Positions 17,098 to 23,668 of a stretch of DNA of 64,000 nucleotides are shown piece by piece. The position numbers were made by a program, and so were the translations under genes. The DNA comes from Blastocatellia bacterium (lineage in GTDB: Bacteria; Acidobacteriota; Blastocatellia; UBA7656), in NCBI GenBank assembly GCA_035275065.1, contig DATENM010000055.1:62001-126000 (forward strand). Direction: 5' to 3'. Numbering within the stretch: the stretch's first letter is position 1; every line of letters starts with the position of its first letter. A model generated the notes under the pieces. The model made no database searches. It saw only the letters and a list, made by a program, of their open reading frames with translations, and was not told where the DNA came from.

Positions 17098-17982
17098 ATG
17101 AAAAAATCCGAGATCAGCTTTGCTGTGATTCCTGCCTCGGCTGTTTCGGAGACCCGTCTGACGATCTGCCTCAAGTGCGCCTTCGATTTCTTCACCAAGC
17201 AGTTACAGCTCGCGCCGCGCACCGCTTATACAGAGCTGCGCAAGCACGTCCCCGAAGAGAGCGACTTCACCGGCGCGTCCACCGCGCGGCCTCATTTCTT
17301 TGACGATGGCACGACGACGCATTGCCCCTACTGCAACGGGGCGAAGCGCTGGTTTGCCGTCTTCACCGCGCACCGCATAGATGCCCACCCATCATTTGAA
17401 AAAGAGCGCAAGAAGCTCTGGGCGGCGCTCAAGAAGGAGTCCAATCGCTTCACCCTCTGGCAGCCCGAGCGCCCGCAGATGCAGATCTTTTCCGAATGGC
17501 TCGACCGCCTGAAGCGCGCCACCGATTTTGACAGCGACCGCTGGCTGCTCGGCGTCGCCATCGAGACCATCAAGCGCGCCGCGCCGTCAAACGACTGGAA
17601 TGTCATCTTACAAACCGGCGTCGAGCGCGTGCAGTTGTCGCGCCAGGTCGAAGGCGACTGGCATTACGAGAACCGCTGGCTCTACGCCACGCCGGCGCTT
17701 TACGGCGACGTGCTGATGATTCAACACCTGCTGTCGCGCTCGCAGCAGCATGGCGGGCGAACCTTCGAGGGGCGGCTGACCTTGCAGGAATTCATGAAAC
17801 GGTTGCGCCGCATCGGTTATTTCGAAGCCCGCCAGATCGCCGGCGACGACGCCTTTGAAGACTTCGAGCTGGCGATTCAGAGAATAGTTGATTCAGGCCC
17901 GGCTGCCGTGTACTATGCCGTTGACCGCGGTAATTATCTTGAGAAACTGAAATCCGTTTACGAAAAGAAGCGCGACAAATGA
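17098..17982 (+). CDS. Conserved hypothetical protein with CxxC motifs
   Basis: A 294-residue soluble protein, starting MKKSEISF at 17098. The 24 codons upstream in frame are translated repeat and are not counted. Two cysteine pairs, CLKC near residue 24 and CPYCNG near residue 79, are spaced like a zinc-binding site. The middle region is rich in Trp, Arg and Lys, with helices such as LWAALKKESNRF, and the C-terminus is charged (YLEKLKSVYEKKRDK). I do not recognise a family. Its stop overlaps the next start (ATGA at 17979), so the two are translationally coupled and may work together. Confidence 0.8.
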   Translation: MKKSEISFAVIPASAVSETRLTICLKCAFDFFTKQLQLAPRTAYTELRKHVPEESDFTGASTARPHFFDDGTTTHCPYCNGAKRWFAVFTAHRIDAHPSFEKERKKLWAALKKESNRFTLWQPERPQMQIFSEWLDRLKRATDFDSDRWLLGVAIETIKRAAPSNDWNVILQTGVERVQLSRQVEGDWHYENRWLYATPALYGDVLMIQHLLSRSQQHGGRTFEGRLTLQEFMKRLRRIGYFEARQIAGDDAFEDFELAIQRIVDSGPAAVYYAVDRGNYLEKLKSVYEKKRDK

Positions 17983-18371
17983 AAAAGAGACTCGTGTGGT
18001 GGACGCTTGCGGCAATGCTCTGGGTGACGCTCGGAGTCGCCGCGCAGGACGCGACGCAATCCGGCTTTGTGATCTCGTTAAAAAACGGCAGCACGGTGCG
18101 CGGGCGACAACTGAGCCGCGACGATGCAACCGGCAAGTTGCGACTGGCAATGACCGAGAGCAGCTATGCGGTGATCGCGCCTGAAGACACCTCAGCGATT
18201 CAATCGTCGGCGAGCGCTTCGGATTCGATCAGCATCCGCCTCAAAGGTGGTAGCGAGCTGCGCTGCAAAGAGTTCGCCCTGAGCGGCGAGATGGTGACGG
18301 TGAAACTGGGAACGGCGACGCGCATCGAAGTGCGCTGGAACGAAATCGATTCGATCAGCTTTGCGCAGTAA
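17979..18371 (+). CDS. Secreted small protein with two SH3/Sm-like repeats
   Basis: A 130-residue protein with an N-terminal signal peptide (MKKRLVWWTLAAMLWVTLG, cleavage likely near VAAQ). The mature part contains two related beta-rich units, one around SLKNGSTVRGRQLS and one around LKGGSELRCKEFAL. Each continues with alternating hydrophobic strands (KLRLAMTESSYAVI and VTVKLGTATRIEVRW). That repeat pattern is common in small periplasmic proteins of unknown role. It overlaps the preceding gene by 4 bp and ends facing the decarboxylase gene, with a short hairpin between them. No enzymatic motif is visible. Confidence 0.78.
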   Translation: MKKRLVWWTLAAMLWVTLGVAAQDATQSGFVISLKNGSTVRGRQLSRDDATGKLRLAMTESSYAVIAPEDTSAIQSSASASDSISIRLKGGSELRCKEFALSGEMVTVKLGTATRIEVRWNEIDSISFAQ

Positions 18372-18383
18372 CTCCCGACCGAT

Positions 18384-18399
18384 GCCCTGCCGTCAGGGC
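18384..18399. terminator. Hairpin between convergent genes
   Basis: GCCCTG-CCGT-CAGGGC forms a 6-bp stem with a 4-nt loop followed by TTAGTCTTT. It lies exactly between the stops of two converging genes and could end transcription from the plus side. The T tract is weak. Confidence 0.5.
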
Positions 18400-19893
18400 T
18401 TAGTCTTTCAACCCCGCAGGCCGCAAATCATTACCGAGTTTTTGATAGGCCGCGTTCAGCTCATCCCAGGCCAGCCGGATGTATTCGCCTGTCGTGCGGA
18501 GGTTGCCAATCGCCAGCCGCAGGGTGAACTTGCCATTCAGCTTGGTATGCGACATAAAGATTTTGCCGCGAAGATTCACCTCTTCCATCATCCGTTCGTT
18601 GAGCAGACCCAGATACGTTTCAACCTCTGCCTCTGAAACCCCATTGCCAATGCGTGCGCGCAACGCTTGTGGGTAAGCTCTAAAACAGACCGTGCTGAAA
18701 GGCACGGGCGCGAGCCGCTCAAAGTCCGGGCTGTCGTCTACCCAGGAGGCGAATTCTTTTGCCAGCTCGATGTGATGGCGTAAACGCGCCGCGATCCCAT
18801 CCGCGCCGAAGTAGCGCAGCACGAACCATAGCTTCAAAGCTCGGAAACGGCGGCCAAGCTGCGGCCCATAATCCATGTAATTGCGCACCGTTTCTTCGCT
18901 GGTGCGCAGGTATTCGGGCACCAGGCTGAATGCCGCCTTCAACATATCCATTCGCCGGCAATAGAGCACGCTCAGATCAACCGGCACGAATAACCATTTG
19001 TGCGGATTCATCACCAGCGAATCGGCGCGCTCGGCCCCCGCGAGAATCCACTGCATCTCCGGTATCACTGCCGCCGAGCCACCATACGCCGCGTCCACAT
19101 GCAGCCAGAGCCTCTCGCGCTCGCAGAGGTCGGCCACCTGCGGCACGGGGTCGATGCTGGTCGTCGAAGTCGTGCCGACGGTCGCCACGACACAGAACGG
19201 CTGCCAGCCTTGCGCGCGGTCTTCGGCAATGGCGGCGGCCAGCGCCTCAACGTCCATGCGGAATTCGGCGTCGCTGCGGATAGCGCGCGTCGCCTCGCGC
19301 CCGAGTCCGAGCGTGATGGCGGATTTCTCGATTGACGAATGCGCCTGCTCTGAAGCGTAGAGCCGCAGGCGGCCCGGCGGCGCGGCCTCGCGCGCCGCGG
19401 CAATGGCGCACAGGCTTGAAATCGAAGCCGTGTCGTAAAGCACGCCTGAGAAACTTTCGGGCAAGCCGATCATCTGCCGCAGCCAGTCGAGCGTTACTTC
19501 TTCAAGCTCTGTGGCTGCCGGCGACGTGCGCCACAGCATCGCGTTGACATTGAAGGCTGCCGATAACAACTCGCCGAGAATCCCCGGCCCGCTGCCGGTG
19601 TTCGAGAAGTAAGCGAAGAACCCCGGATGATTCCAGTGCGTCATGCCCGGCACGATGATGCGGTCGAGGTCTTCAAGGATGTGGTCGAAGCCTTCGCCGG
19701 CGGCGGGCGGCGCGGTCGGCAAGGCGCGTTTGACATCGCCCGGCTGATTCCGCGACAGCACAGGGTAACGTCCGGGGTGCGAAAGATAATCCGCGACCCA
19801 GTCAATCAACTGATGGCCGTAGCGACGAAATTCCTCGGCGCTCATGTCGCCAAGGTGGGAGGAGGCTGCGGGTTCGCTTTTCTCTTTGGTCAT
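18400..19893 (-). CDS. Pyridoxal-dependent aromatic amino-acid decarboxylase
   Basis: A 497-residue group II PLP decarboxylase of the aromatic-L-amino-acid/glutamate decarboxylase family, probably cytosolic. The PLP-binding lysine is in NPHKWLFVPVD. Other family features are PGMTHWNHPGFFAYFSNTGS near the N-terminus, LWLHVDAAYGGSA with the cofactor Asp, and ATVGTTSTTSIDPV. The length is normal. It should convert an aromatic amino acid (Trp, Tyr, Phe or DOPA) to the amine plus CO2; the exact substrate cannot be fixed. It is the last gene of a minus-strand run mqnC - helical protein - HNH nuclease - decarboxylase, starting 28 bp after the HNH stop. Confidence 0.93.
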   Translation of the reverse strand: MTKEKSEPAASSHLGDMSAEEFRRYGHQLIDWVADYLSHPGRYPVLSRNQPGDVKRALPTAPPAAGEGFDHILEDLDRIIVPGMTHWNHPGFFAYFSNTGSGPGILGELLSAAFNVNAMLWRTSPAATELEEVTLDWLRQMIGLPESFSGVLYDTASISSLCAIAAAREAAPPGRLRLYASEQAHSSIEKSAITLGLGREATRAIRSDAEFRMDVEALAAAIAEDRAQGWQPFCVVATVGTTSTTSIDPVPQVADLCERERLWLHVDAAYGGSAAVIPEMQWILAGAERADSLVMNPHKWLFVPVDLSVLYCRRMDMLKAAFSLVPEYLRTSEETVRNYMDYGPQLGRRFRALKLWFVLRYFGADGIAARLRHHIELAKEFASWVDDSPDFERLAPVPFSTVCFRAYPQALRARIGNGVSEAEVETYLGLLNERMMEEVNLRGKIFMSHTKLNGKFTLRLAIGNLRTTGEYIRLAWDELNAAYQKLGNDLRPAGLKD

Positions 19894-19921
19894 ATAGGTC
19901 CGTTCGACCAGCGCATGGCGG

Positions 19922-20338
19922 TCATGGAATCAAATCTAAGAGATGCCAATAGTATCTCGCCTGTCGAACAATCGTCGCATTCATGTCGAGCGCTTCGACG
20001 GTTGCCCGTCCCGTCGCCGTTCTTCCCTTCAACCTCTGCCAGGCTTTGCTCCAGACAAAATGCGTTTCCCATTGATCCGTTCGCGGGTTGAATAAGGGTA
20101 CTCTCTTCTTCGTTCGTGGGTCCAGCGCATCGGTTTTATCGGATTTAGCAAAATTGCAATGTGAACAAGCAAGCGCTAGATTCTCCAGCGCCGTGAGTCC
20201 GCCTTTAGAGCGGGGCACGATGTGTTCGATGTGATACGCTTGCCCAATAACCCGTTGAGGGGCATGGCAATATTCGCATCGGCTTCTTGCCCTGTGTTTG
20301 ACTAGCGTTGCCAGTTTCTTCGAGATACTTTTTGTCAC
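19922..20338 (-). CDS. HNH endonuclease
   Basis: A 138-residue small nuclease with a complete zinc-finger HNH core: CEYC near residue 22, HIEHIVPRSKGG, LENLALACSHCNFAKSD. The second CxxC and the catalytic His are present, so it should be metal-dependent and DNA-cutting. GTG at 20338 is the only reasonable start, because an in-frame TAG lies just upstream. No sequence-recognition domain is visible. The gene follows a small helical gene by 59 bp, and that gap contains two mutually exclusive hairpins. Small-protein/HNH pairs of this kind recur in cyanobacteria and soil bacteria from my recollection of such neighbourhoods. Defence, mobile-element or toxin-like roles are possible. Confidence 0.88.
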   Translation of the reverse strand: MTKSISKKLATLVKHRARSRCEYCHAPQRVIGQAYHIEHIVPRSKGGLTALENLALACSHCNFAKSDKTDALDPRTKKRVPLFNPRTDQWETHFVWSKAWQRLKGRTATGRATVEALDMNATIVRQARYYWHLLDLIP

Positions 20339-20367
20339 GACCTAAAACTAACATGCCGATAAAAATA

Positions 20368-20382
20368 CCGCCTTCGGGGCGG
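20368..20382 (-). terminator. Intrinsic-terminator-like hairpin before the HNH gene
   Basis: On the minus strand CCGCC-CCGAA-GGCGG is followed by TATTTTTAT. It overlaps another stem (20377-20394), so only one can form at a time. Confidence 0.5.
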
Positions 20383-20394
20383 GATCACCCGCCC
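20377..20394 (-). promoter_or_regulatory. Competing hairpin (antiterminator candidate)
   Basis: GGGCGGG-TGAT-CCCGCCC, a 7-bp GC-only stem, is transcribed before the terminator-like stem and shares bases 20378-20382 with it. Forming it first would prevent the terminator and allow expression of the HNH gene. Confidence 0.4.
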
Positions 20395-20397
20395 GCA

Positions 20398-20775
20398 TCA
20401 AGTATGAGACTTCATTGCCTTCTGCCGAAATCCCCTTTTGATCGTGGCATTTGCCCTCTGCGGGACCTCCGGTCGCAGGGCACGCGTTAAGGCAATTGAA
20501 TTCTCAAGCACGAGCCGGTCTACTTCATCAGCGAGATGCCGAAGTTCTTCCCTCTCTTTCTTGCCCAGCGTCCCTTCGTTATTCCTCTCCATGAGGTCGG
20601 CAAGGCGTGATTGCCTTGCTCGTGAAAGCCGCTTCAAACACAAGATGAAAGTGCCCTCTTCATCAGAGGCATGTTCCAAAAGGTGCGCGGCCAGTTTGCG
20701 CTGCTGCCGGGCTGACAATCTCTCGACAGCCGCAATTGCCTCTTTCAAAGCTGAAGTTACTTGGCTCATATCCAT
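20398..20775 (-). CDS. Small helical protein paired with HNH nuclease
   Basis: A 125-residue, highly charged, almost wholly helical protein. The segment RLADLMERNNEGTLGKKERE, followed by ELRHLADEVDRLVLENSIAL, is a recognisable type of small ORF that commonly precedes HNH nuclease genes. The N-terminus (ALKEAIAAVERLSARQQRKL) is amphipathic, and the last 25 residues are basic. No enzymatic motif is visible. It starts 5 bp after the mqnC stop and precedes the HNH gene. A role as inhibitor or partner of the nuclease is plausible but is an inference from gene order only. Confidence 0.78.
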   Translation of the reverse strand: MDMSQVTSALKEAIAAVERLSARQQRKLAAHLLEHASDEEGTFILCLKRLSRARQSRLADLMERNNEGTLGKKEREELRHLADEVDRLVLENSIALTRALRPEVPQRANATIKRGFRQKAMKSHT

Positions 20776-20780
20776 TTACC

Positions 20781-21875
20781 CTACGCGACCGGCTCGACGC
20801 GCACGTAATCGGCGCGGCGCTTTAATGGCGTGAAGCCTTCACTGATGATCACGTCGCGCAGCATCATCTCGGTCGCCTGGTGATTGGCGCCCGCCAGGCT
20901 GATGACATTTTCTTCGATCATCGTCGAGCCGAGGTCGTTGGCGCCATAATGCAATCCCATGCGGCCCACGTCCATGCCTTGTGTCAGCCAAGACACCTGG
21001 ACGTTGGGGATGTTGTCGAGGTAGAGCCGGCTGATGGCCAGCCATCGCAGATATTCGTCCGGCTCGATGCGGTCGGGGAAGCGCTTGCCGATGGGCGTGT
21101 TGTCGGGCTGCAAGGTCCACGGGATGAACGACACAAAGCCCGGGTTGCGGTCTTGCAGGGCGCGCAGTTTTTCAAGGTGCTGCAAGCGGTGGTCGCGGAC
21201 TTCACCCATGCCAAACATCATGGTCGCCGTCGTCGGGATGCCGAGCGAATGGGCCACGTCCATCACATGCAGCCACTCTTCGGCGTTGCAATGGGTGCGG
21301 CGCTTGCGGCGTATTTCGTCAACGAGAATCTCGCCGCCGCCGCCCGGTATCGAATCCAACCCGGCGGCGCGCAGTTCCTTCAGCACGCCTTCGACGCCGA
21401 GGCCGGTGATCTTGCCGAGGTGATCGATCTCGGGCGGCGAGAAACAGTGTAGATGAATGCCGTAGCGCGTCTTCAGTTCGCGCAGCATGTTGGTGTAATA
21501 ATCGAGCGGCAGGTCGGGATGCAGGCCGCCCTGCATCAACACGCCGCTGCCGCCGAGCGCCATCATCTCTTCAACCTTGCGAAAGATCTCTTCGTAATCG
21601 TGGACATAGCCTTCCGGCGAGCCGGGCTTGCGATAGAAAGCGCAGAACGAGCAGACCGACACGCAGACGTTCGAGTAATTGACGTTGCGGTCAACCACGT
21701 AAGTCACCACGTCGTCCGGGTGCAGGGCTTTGCGCAAACGGTCAGCTAATCGGCCAAGCTCGGCGGTCTGCGCCGCCTCTTCAACAGCGCGCCACTCATC
21801 CAGCGTCAATCGCTCGCCCGCCGCGATGCGCGTCAGCAGTTCGTCCACATCAACTCTTGCCATCGTGTTTTCCAT
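20781..21875 (-). CDS. mqnC: Dehypoxanthine futalosine cyclase (radical SAM)
   Basis: A 364-residue radical SAM enzyme of the futalosine menaquinone pathway that forms cyclic dehypoxanthinyl futalosine. The Fe-S/SAM cysteines are in [11 protein letters not shown] (about residue 68), preceded by [10 protein letters not shown]. Other family strings are [26 protein letters not shown] and [14 protein letters not shown]. Codons before 21875 derive from a GGCAAAA repeat and are excluded; 21863 (MARVDVDE), with GGAAA just upstream, is an equally possible start. The gene shows that the organism makes menaquinone by the alternative route. No other mqn genes are in the window. It heads a run with the helical and HNH genes. 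Confidence 0.94.
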   Translation of the reverse strand: MENTMARVDVDELLTRIAAGERLTLDEWRAVEEAAQTAELGRLADRLRKALHPDDVVTYVVDRNVNYSNVCVSVCSFCAFYRKPGSPEGYVHDYEEIFRKVEEMMALGGSGVLMQGGLHPDLPLDYYTNMLRELKTRYGIHLHCFSPPEIDHLGKITGLGVEGVLKELRAAGLDSIPGGGGEILVDEIRRKRRTHCNAEEWLHVMDVAHSLGIPTTATMMFGMGEVRDHRLQHLEKLRALQDRNPGFVSFIPWTLQPDNTPIGKRFPDRIEPDEYLRWLAISRLYLDNIPNVQVSWLTQGMDVGRMGLHYGANDLGSTMIEENVISLAGANHQATEMMLRDVIISEGFTPLKRRADYVRVEPVA

Positions 21876-21903
21876 AGGGTTTTCCCGCCTGGGATTATAG
21901 TGA

Positions 21904-22103
21904 AGGCAAAAGGCAAAAGGCAAAGAGCGTCACCCAGGGTCTATTCATTCTCCGGACTTGAACCGCCAAGACGCCAAGACCGCCAAGAGAACGCCGAGCT
22001 TTTCTTGGCGGTCTTGGCGTCTTGGCGGTTCATCCCCCAATGGTTATTCGAGAATGAATAGACCCTGGAGCGTCACCGCGTCGCTTTGCCTTTTGCCTTT
22101 TGC
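21904..22103. repeat. GGCAAAA heptamer hairpin, split by a MITE
   Basis: The left arm GGCAAAA/GGCAAAG (21904-21925) and the reverse-complement right arm (22085-22103) were once close together. The MITE-like element at 21935-22067 has been inserted into the loop. The same combination is found near 39622-39844. Confidence 0.85.
21935..22067. mobile_element. MITE-like element, copy 1 (18-bp TIRs, 10-bp target duplication)
   Basis: The 133-bp element is bounded by perfect 18-bp inverted repeats CAGGGTCTATTCATTCTC (21935-21952 and 22050-22067, inverted). It is flanked on both sides by the direct repeat GAGCGTCACC (21925-21934 and 22068-22077), a target-site duplication. Inside is a long hairpin of GCCAAGAC-type units (21961-21988 against 22004-22030). 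It encodes no protein and must have been moved by a transposase in trans. A duplication of 10 bp would fit IS4- or ISAs1-type enzymes. Confidence 0.88.
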
Positions 22104-22198
22104 TTGTGTTATTGCTTTAGGCAGTGTGGCGTTCCCGTTTTGCCACGCAGGGCATGTGTGGCCGCAGGCCCTATACGGTTGTCAGACTTGCTTATACG

Positions 22199-23116
22199 AT
22201 GGAAGCATACCGTCACGTCAACAACCTGTCGCTCATCATCCAGCCCGGCGATAGCTTTTTTCCCATCGTTGACGCGATTGACGCGGCGACCCACAGCATC
22301 AAGATGACCATCTTTCGCATGGACGACCCCATCGTCCGTGACGCGATGAACTACGCCGTGCAGCGCGGCGTCAAGATACGCGCGCTGATCGCGCCGTCGG
22401 CCAAGGGCTGGAAGAAGCGCAACAAAAAACTTGCCGAAGACCTCTCAAAGCTGGGCCTCGAAGTGCGCCAGACGCGCCCGCGCCGCGAAAAGCTCAAGCG
22501 CTATCACTACAAGATTATGATGATCGATGAGCAGCAGTCGCTCATCCTGACCTTCAACCCGACACAGAAGAATCTGCATTACGCGCGCGACTTCGGCCTC
22601 CTGATCAAAGACCAGGAGATCACCCAGGAGCTGAACCGGCTGTTTGACGCCGACTGGCACGCCGAAGAGTTCAAGCCGAAAGAGCTGCCGCTGGTCATCA
22701 GCCCGTACAACAGCCGCACCAAGCTGATCGAGCTGCTCTCGTCCGCCGAACGCTCGATCCGCATCATGGACGCCAAGGTCGAGGACCAGCAGGTCATGGG
22801 CGTCTTGCTGCGCAAAGCCTCGCACGGCGTTGACGTGCGGGTCATCAGCCGCGACACCTTCTACGACGAGGTGGTCGACAATTTTCACGTCAAGAAGCTG
22901 GCGCGCTTCAAGCTCCACGCCAAGTGTGTCGTGGTTGACGGCCAGTACTTTTTCGTCGGCAGCCAGAACTTGCGCAAGGTCAGCATGGATCGCCGCCGCG
23001 AGGTCGGCATCATCGTCGAAGACCCGGCGATGGCGCGGCGCATCGAGCGCGTCTTTGACGAAGACTGGACGAGCGCCACCGAGATGGCTGCCGTCATGGA
23101 AGCGAACGCCACGTAA
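22199..23116 (+). CDS. Phospholipase D-like protein
   Basis: A 305-residue protein with two HKD-type half-sites. The first reads YHYKIMMIDEQQ followed by LILTFNP. The second reads KLHAKCVVVDGQYFFVGSQN. Each carries His, Lys and Asp in the HxKx4D pattern plus the following Asn. The start is set at 22199 (MEAYRHVNNLS), since upstream codons give unrelated sequence. No signal peptide is visible, so it is probably cytosolic. PLD-fold enzymes act on phosphodiester bonds of lipids, nucleic acids or cardiolipin precursors. The short size and charged surface favour a nuclease or uncharacterised phosphodiesterase over cardiolipin synthase, which has membrane helices. The stop abuts a heptamer repeat. 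Confidence 0.87.
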   Translation: MEAYRHVNNLSLIIQPGDSFFPIVDAIDAATHSIKMTIFRMDDPIVRDAMNYAVQRGVKIRALIAPSAKGWKKRNKKLAEDLSKLGLEVRQTRPRREKLKRYHYKIMMIDEQQSLILTFNPTQKNLHYARDFGLLIKDQEITQELNRLFDADWHAEEFKPKELPLVISPYNSRTKLIELLSSAERSIRIMDAKVEDQQVMGVLLRKASHGVDVRVISRDTFYDEVVDNFHVKKLARFKLHAKCVVVDGQYFFVGSQNLRKVSMDRRREVGIIVEDPAMARRIERVFDEDWTSATEMAAVMEANAT

Positions 23117-23209
23117 GAAGTCAGAAGTCAGAAGTCAGAATGGAAAAGGAAGTCGGCTTCGCCTCCGGTTCTTATTCTGACTTCTGACTTCTGACTTCTG
23201 ACTCCTGAT
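23117..23209. repeat. GTCAGAA heptamer hairpin
   Basis: Left arm of GTCAGAA units from 23117, immediately after the stop codon at 23114-23116. The right arm (about 23174-23209) is the reverse complement. The loop (GGAAAAGGAAGTCGG ... GGTTCTTATT) is clearly related to that of the element at 54409-54510. Confidence 0.9.
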
Positions 23210-23213
23210 TCGC

Positions 23214-23363
23214 ATGGTTTGTCGGCGCTGCAAAACAAAGATGATTGAACAGAAGCGCAGCTTCCACAAGCAGCGCAAGTGGGTCTGTCCACAGTGCGGC
23301 GCGGCGCGCATGCAATCGCAAAAGCCGCGCCCGCTCAGGGCCGACAAGGGGACAACGAAATGA
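23214..23363 (+). CDS. 49-residue zinc-ribbon protein
   Basis: A short gene of 49 codons: ATG at 23214, TGA at 23361-23363. The protein begins MVCRRCKTKMIEQKRSFHKQ, then RKWVCPQCGAARMQSQKP. CxxC plus CPxC separated by 18 residues forms a compact zinc ribbon, and the rest is strongly basic, suggesting nucleic-acid or ribosome binding. Its stop overlaps the next start as ATGA, which argues that it is really translated. It starts directly after a heptamer hairpin. No known family is identifiable beyond zinc ribbon. Confidence 0.7.
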   Translation: MVCRRCKTKMIEQKRSFHKQRKWVCPQCGAARMQSQKPRPLRADKGTTK

Positions 23364-23653
23364 ACAAGGCTCGTGTGATGAATTTTCGCCCCGGCGACGA
23401 GATCAGCTATGCCGCCGGGGCCGGCATGATGTACGGCGAGGTGACGCGCGTCCTCGGCTCAGGCGAGTCGGCGGCCATCGAGATCGAATGGGAGGACGGG
23501 CGCAAAGAGATCAAGCCGGTCAAAGACCGCGCCCTCGCCCTGTTGCGCCGCGCCAGTGGCGCCAGCGAAGTCGAAGAGCGGCACTCGGACCGCCGCCGCC
23601 TCTCTGATCCCGACATCGAAAGCGTGCGCCGCAGCGACCTACGTAAGCGCTGA
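23360..23653 (+). CDS. Small conserved hypothetical protein, coupled to zinc ribbon
   Basis: A 97-residue soluble protein starting MNKARVMNFRPGDEI at 23360, overlapping the zinc-ribbon stop by 4 bp. The first half looks like a small beta barrel (VTRVLGSGESAAIEIEWEDG), a pattern of KOW/SH3-like or Tudor-like folds. The second half is charged and probably disordered (EERHSDRRRLSDPDIES). Coupling to a basic zinc ribbon suggests a joint role in RNA or DNA binding, which is an inference. It converges on leuS, 15 bp away. Confidence 0.7.
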   Translation: MNKARVMNFRPGDEISYAAGAGMMYGEVTRVLGSGESAAIEIEWEDGRKEIKPVKDRALALLRRASGASEVEERHSDRRRLSDPDIESVRRSDLRKR

Positions 23654-23668
23654 GCGTAGGCGCCCGCG

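Noticed and set aside
21904..22103. CRISPR-like appearance of repeated short units
   Set aside because: The units are 7-8 bp, contiguous, without unique spacers, and are arranged as inverted arms; no cas genes are present.
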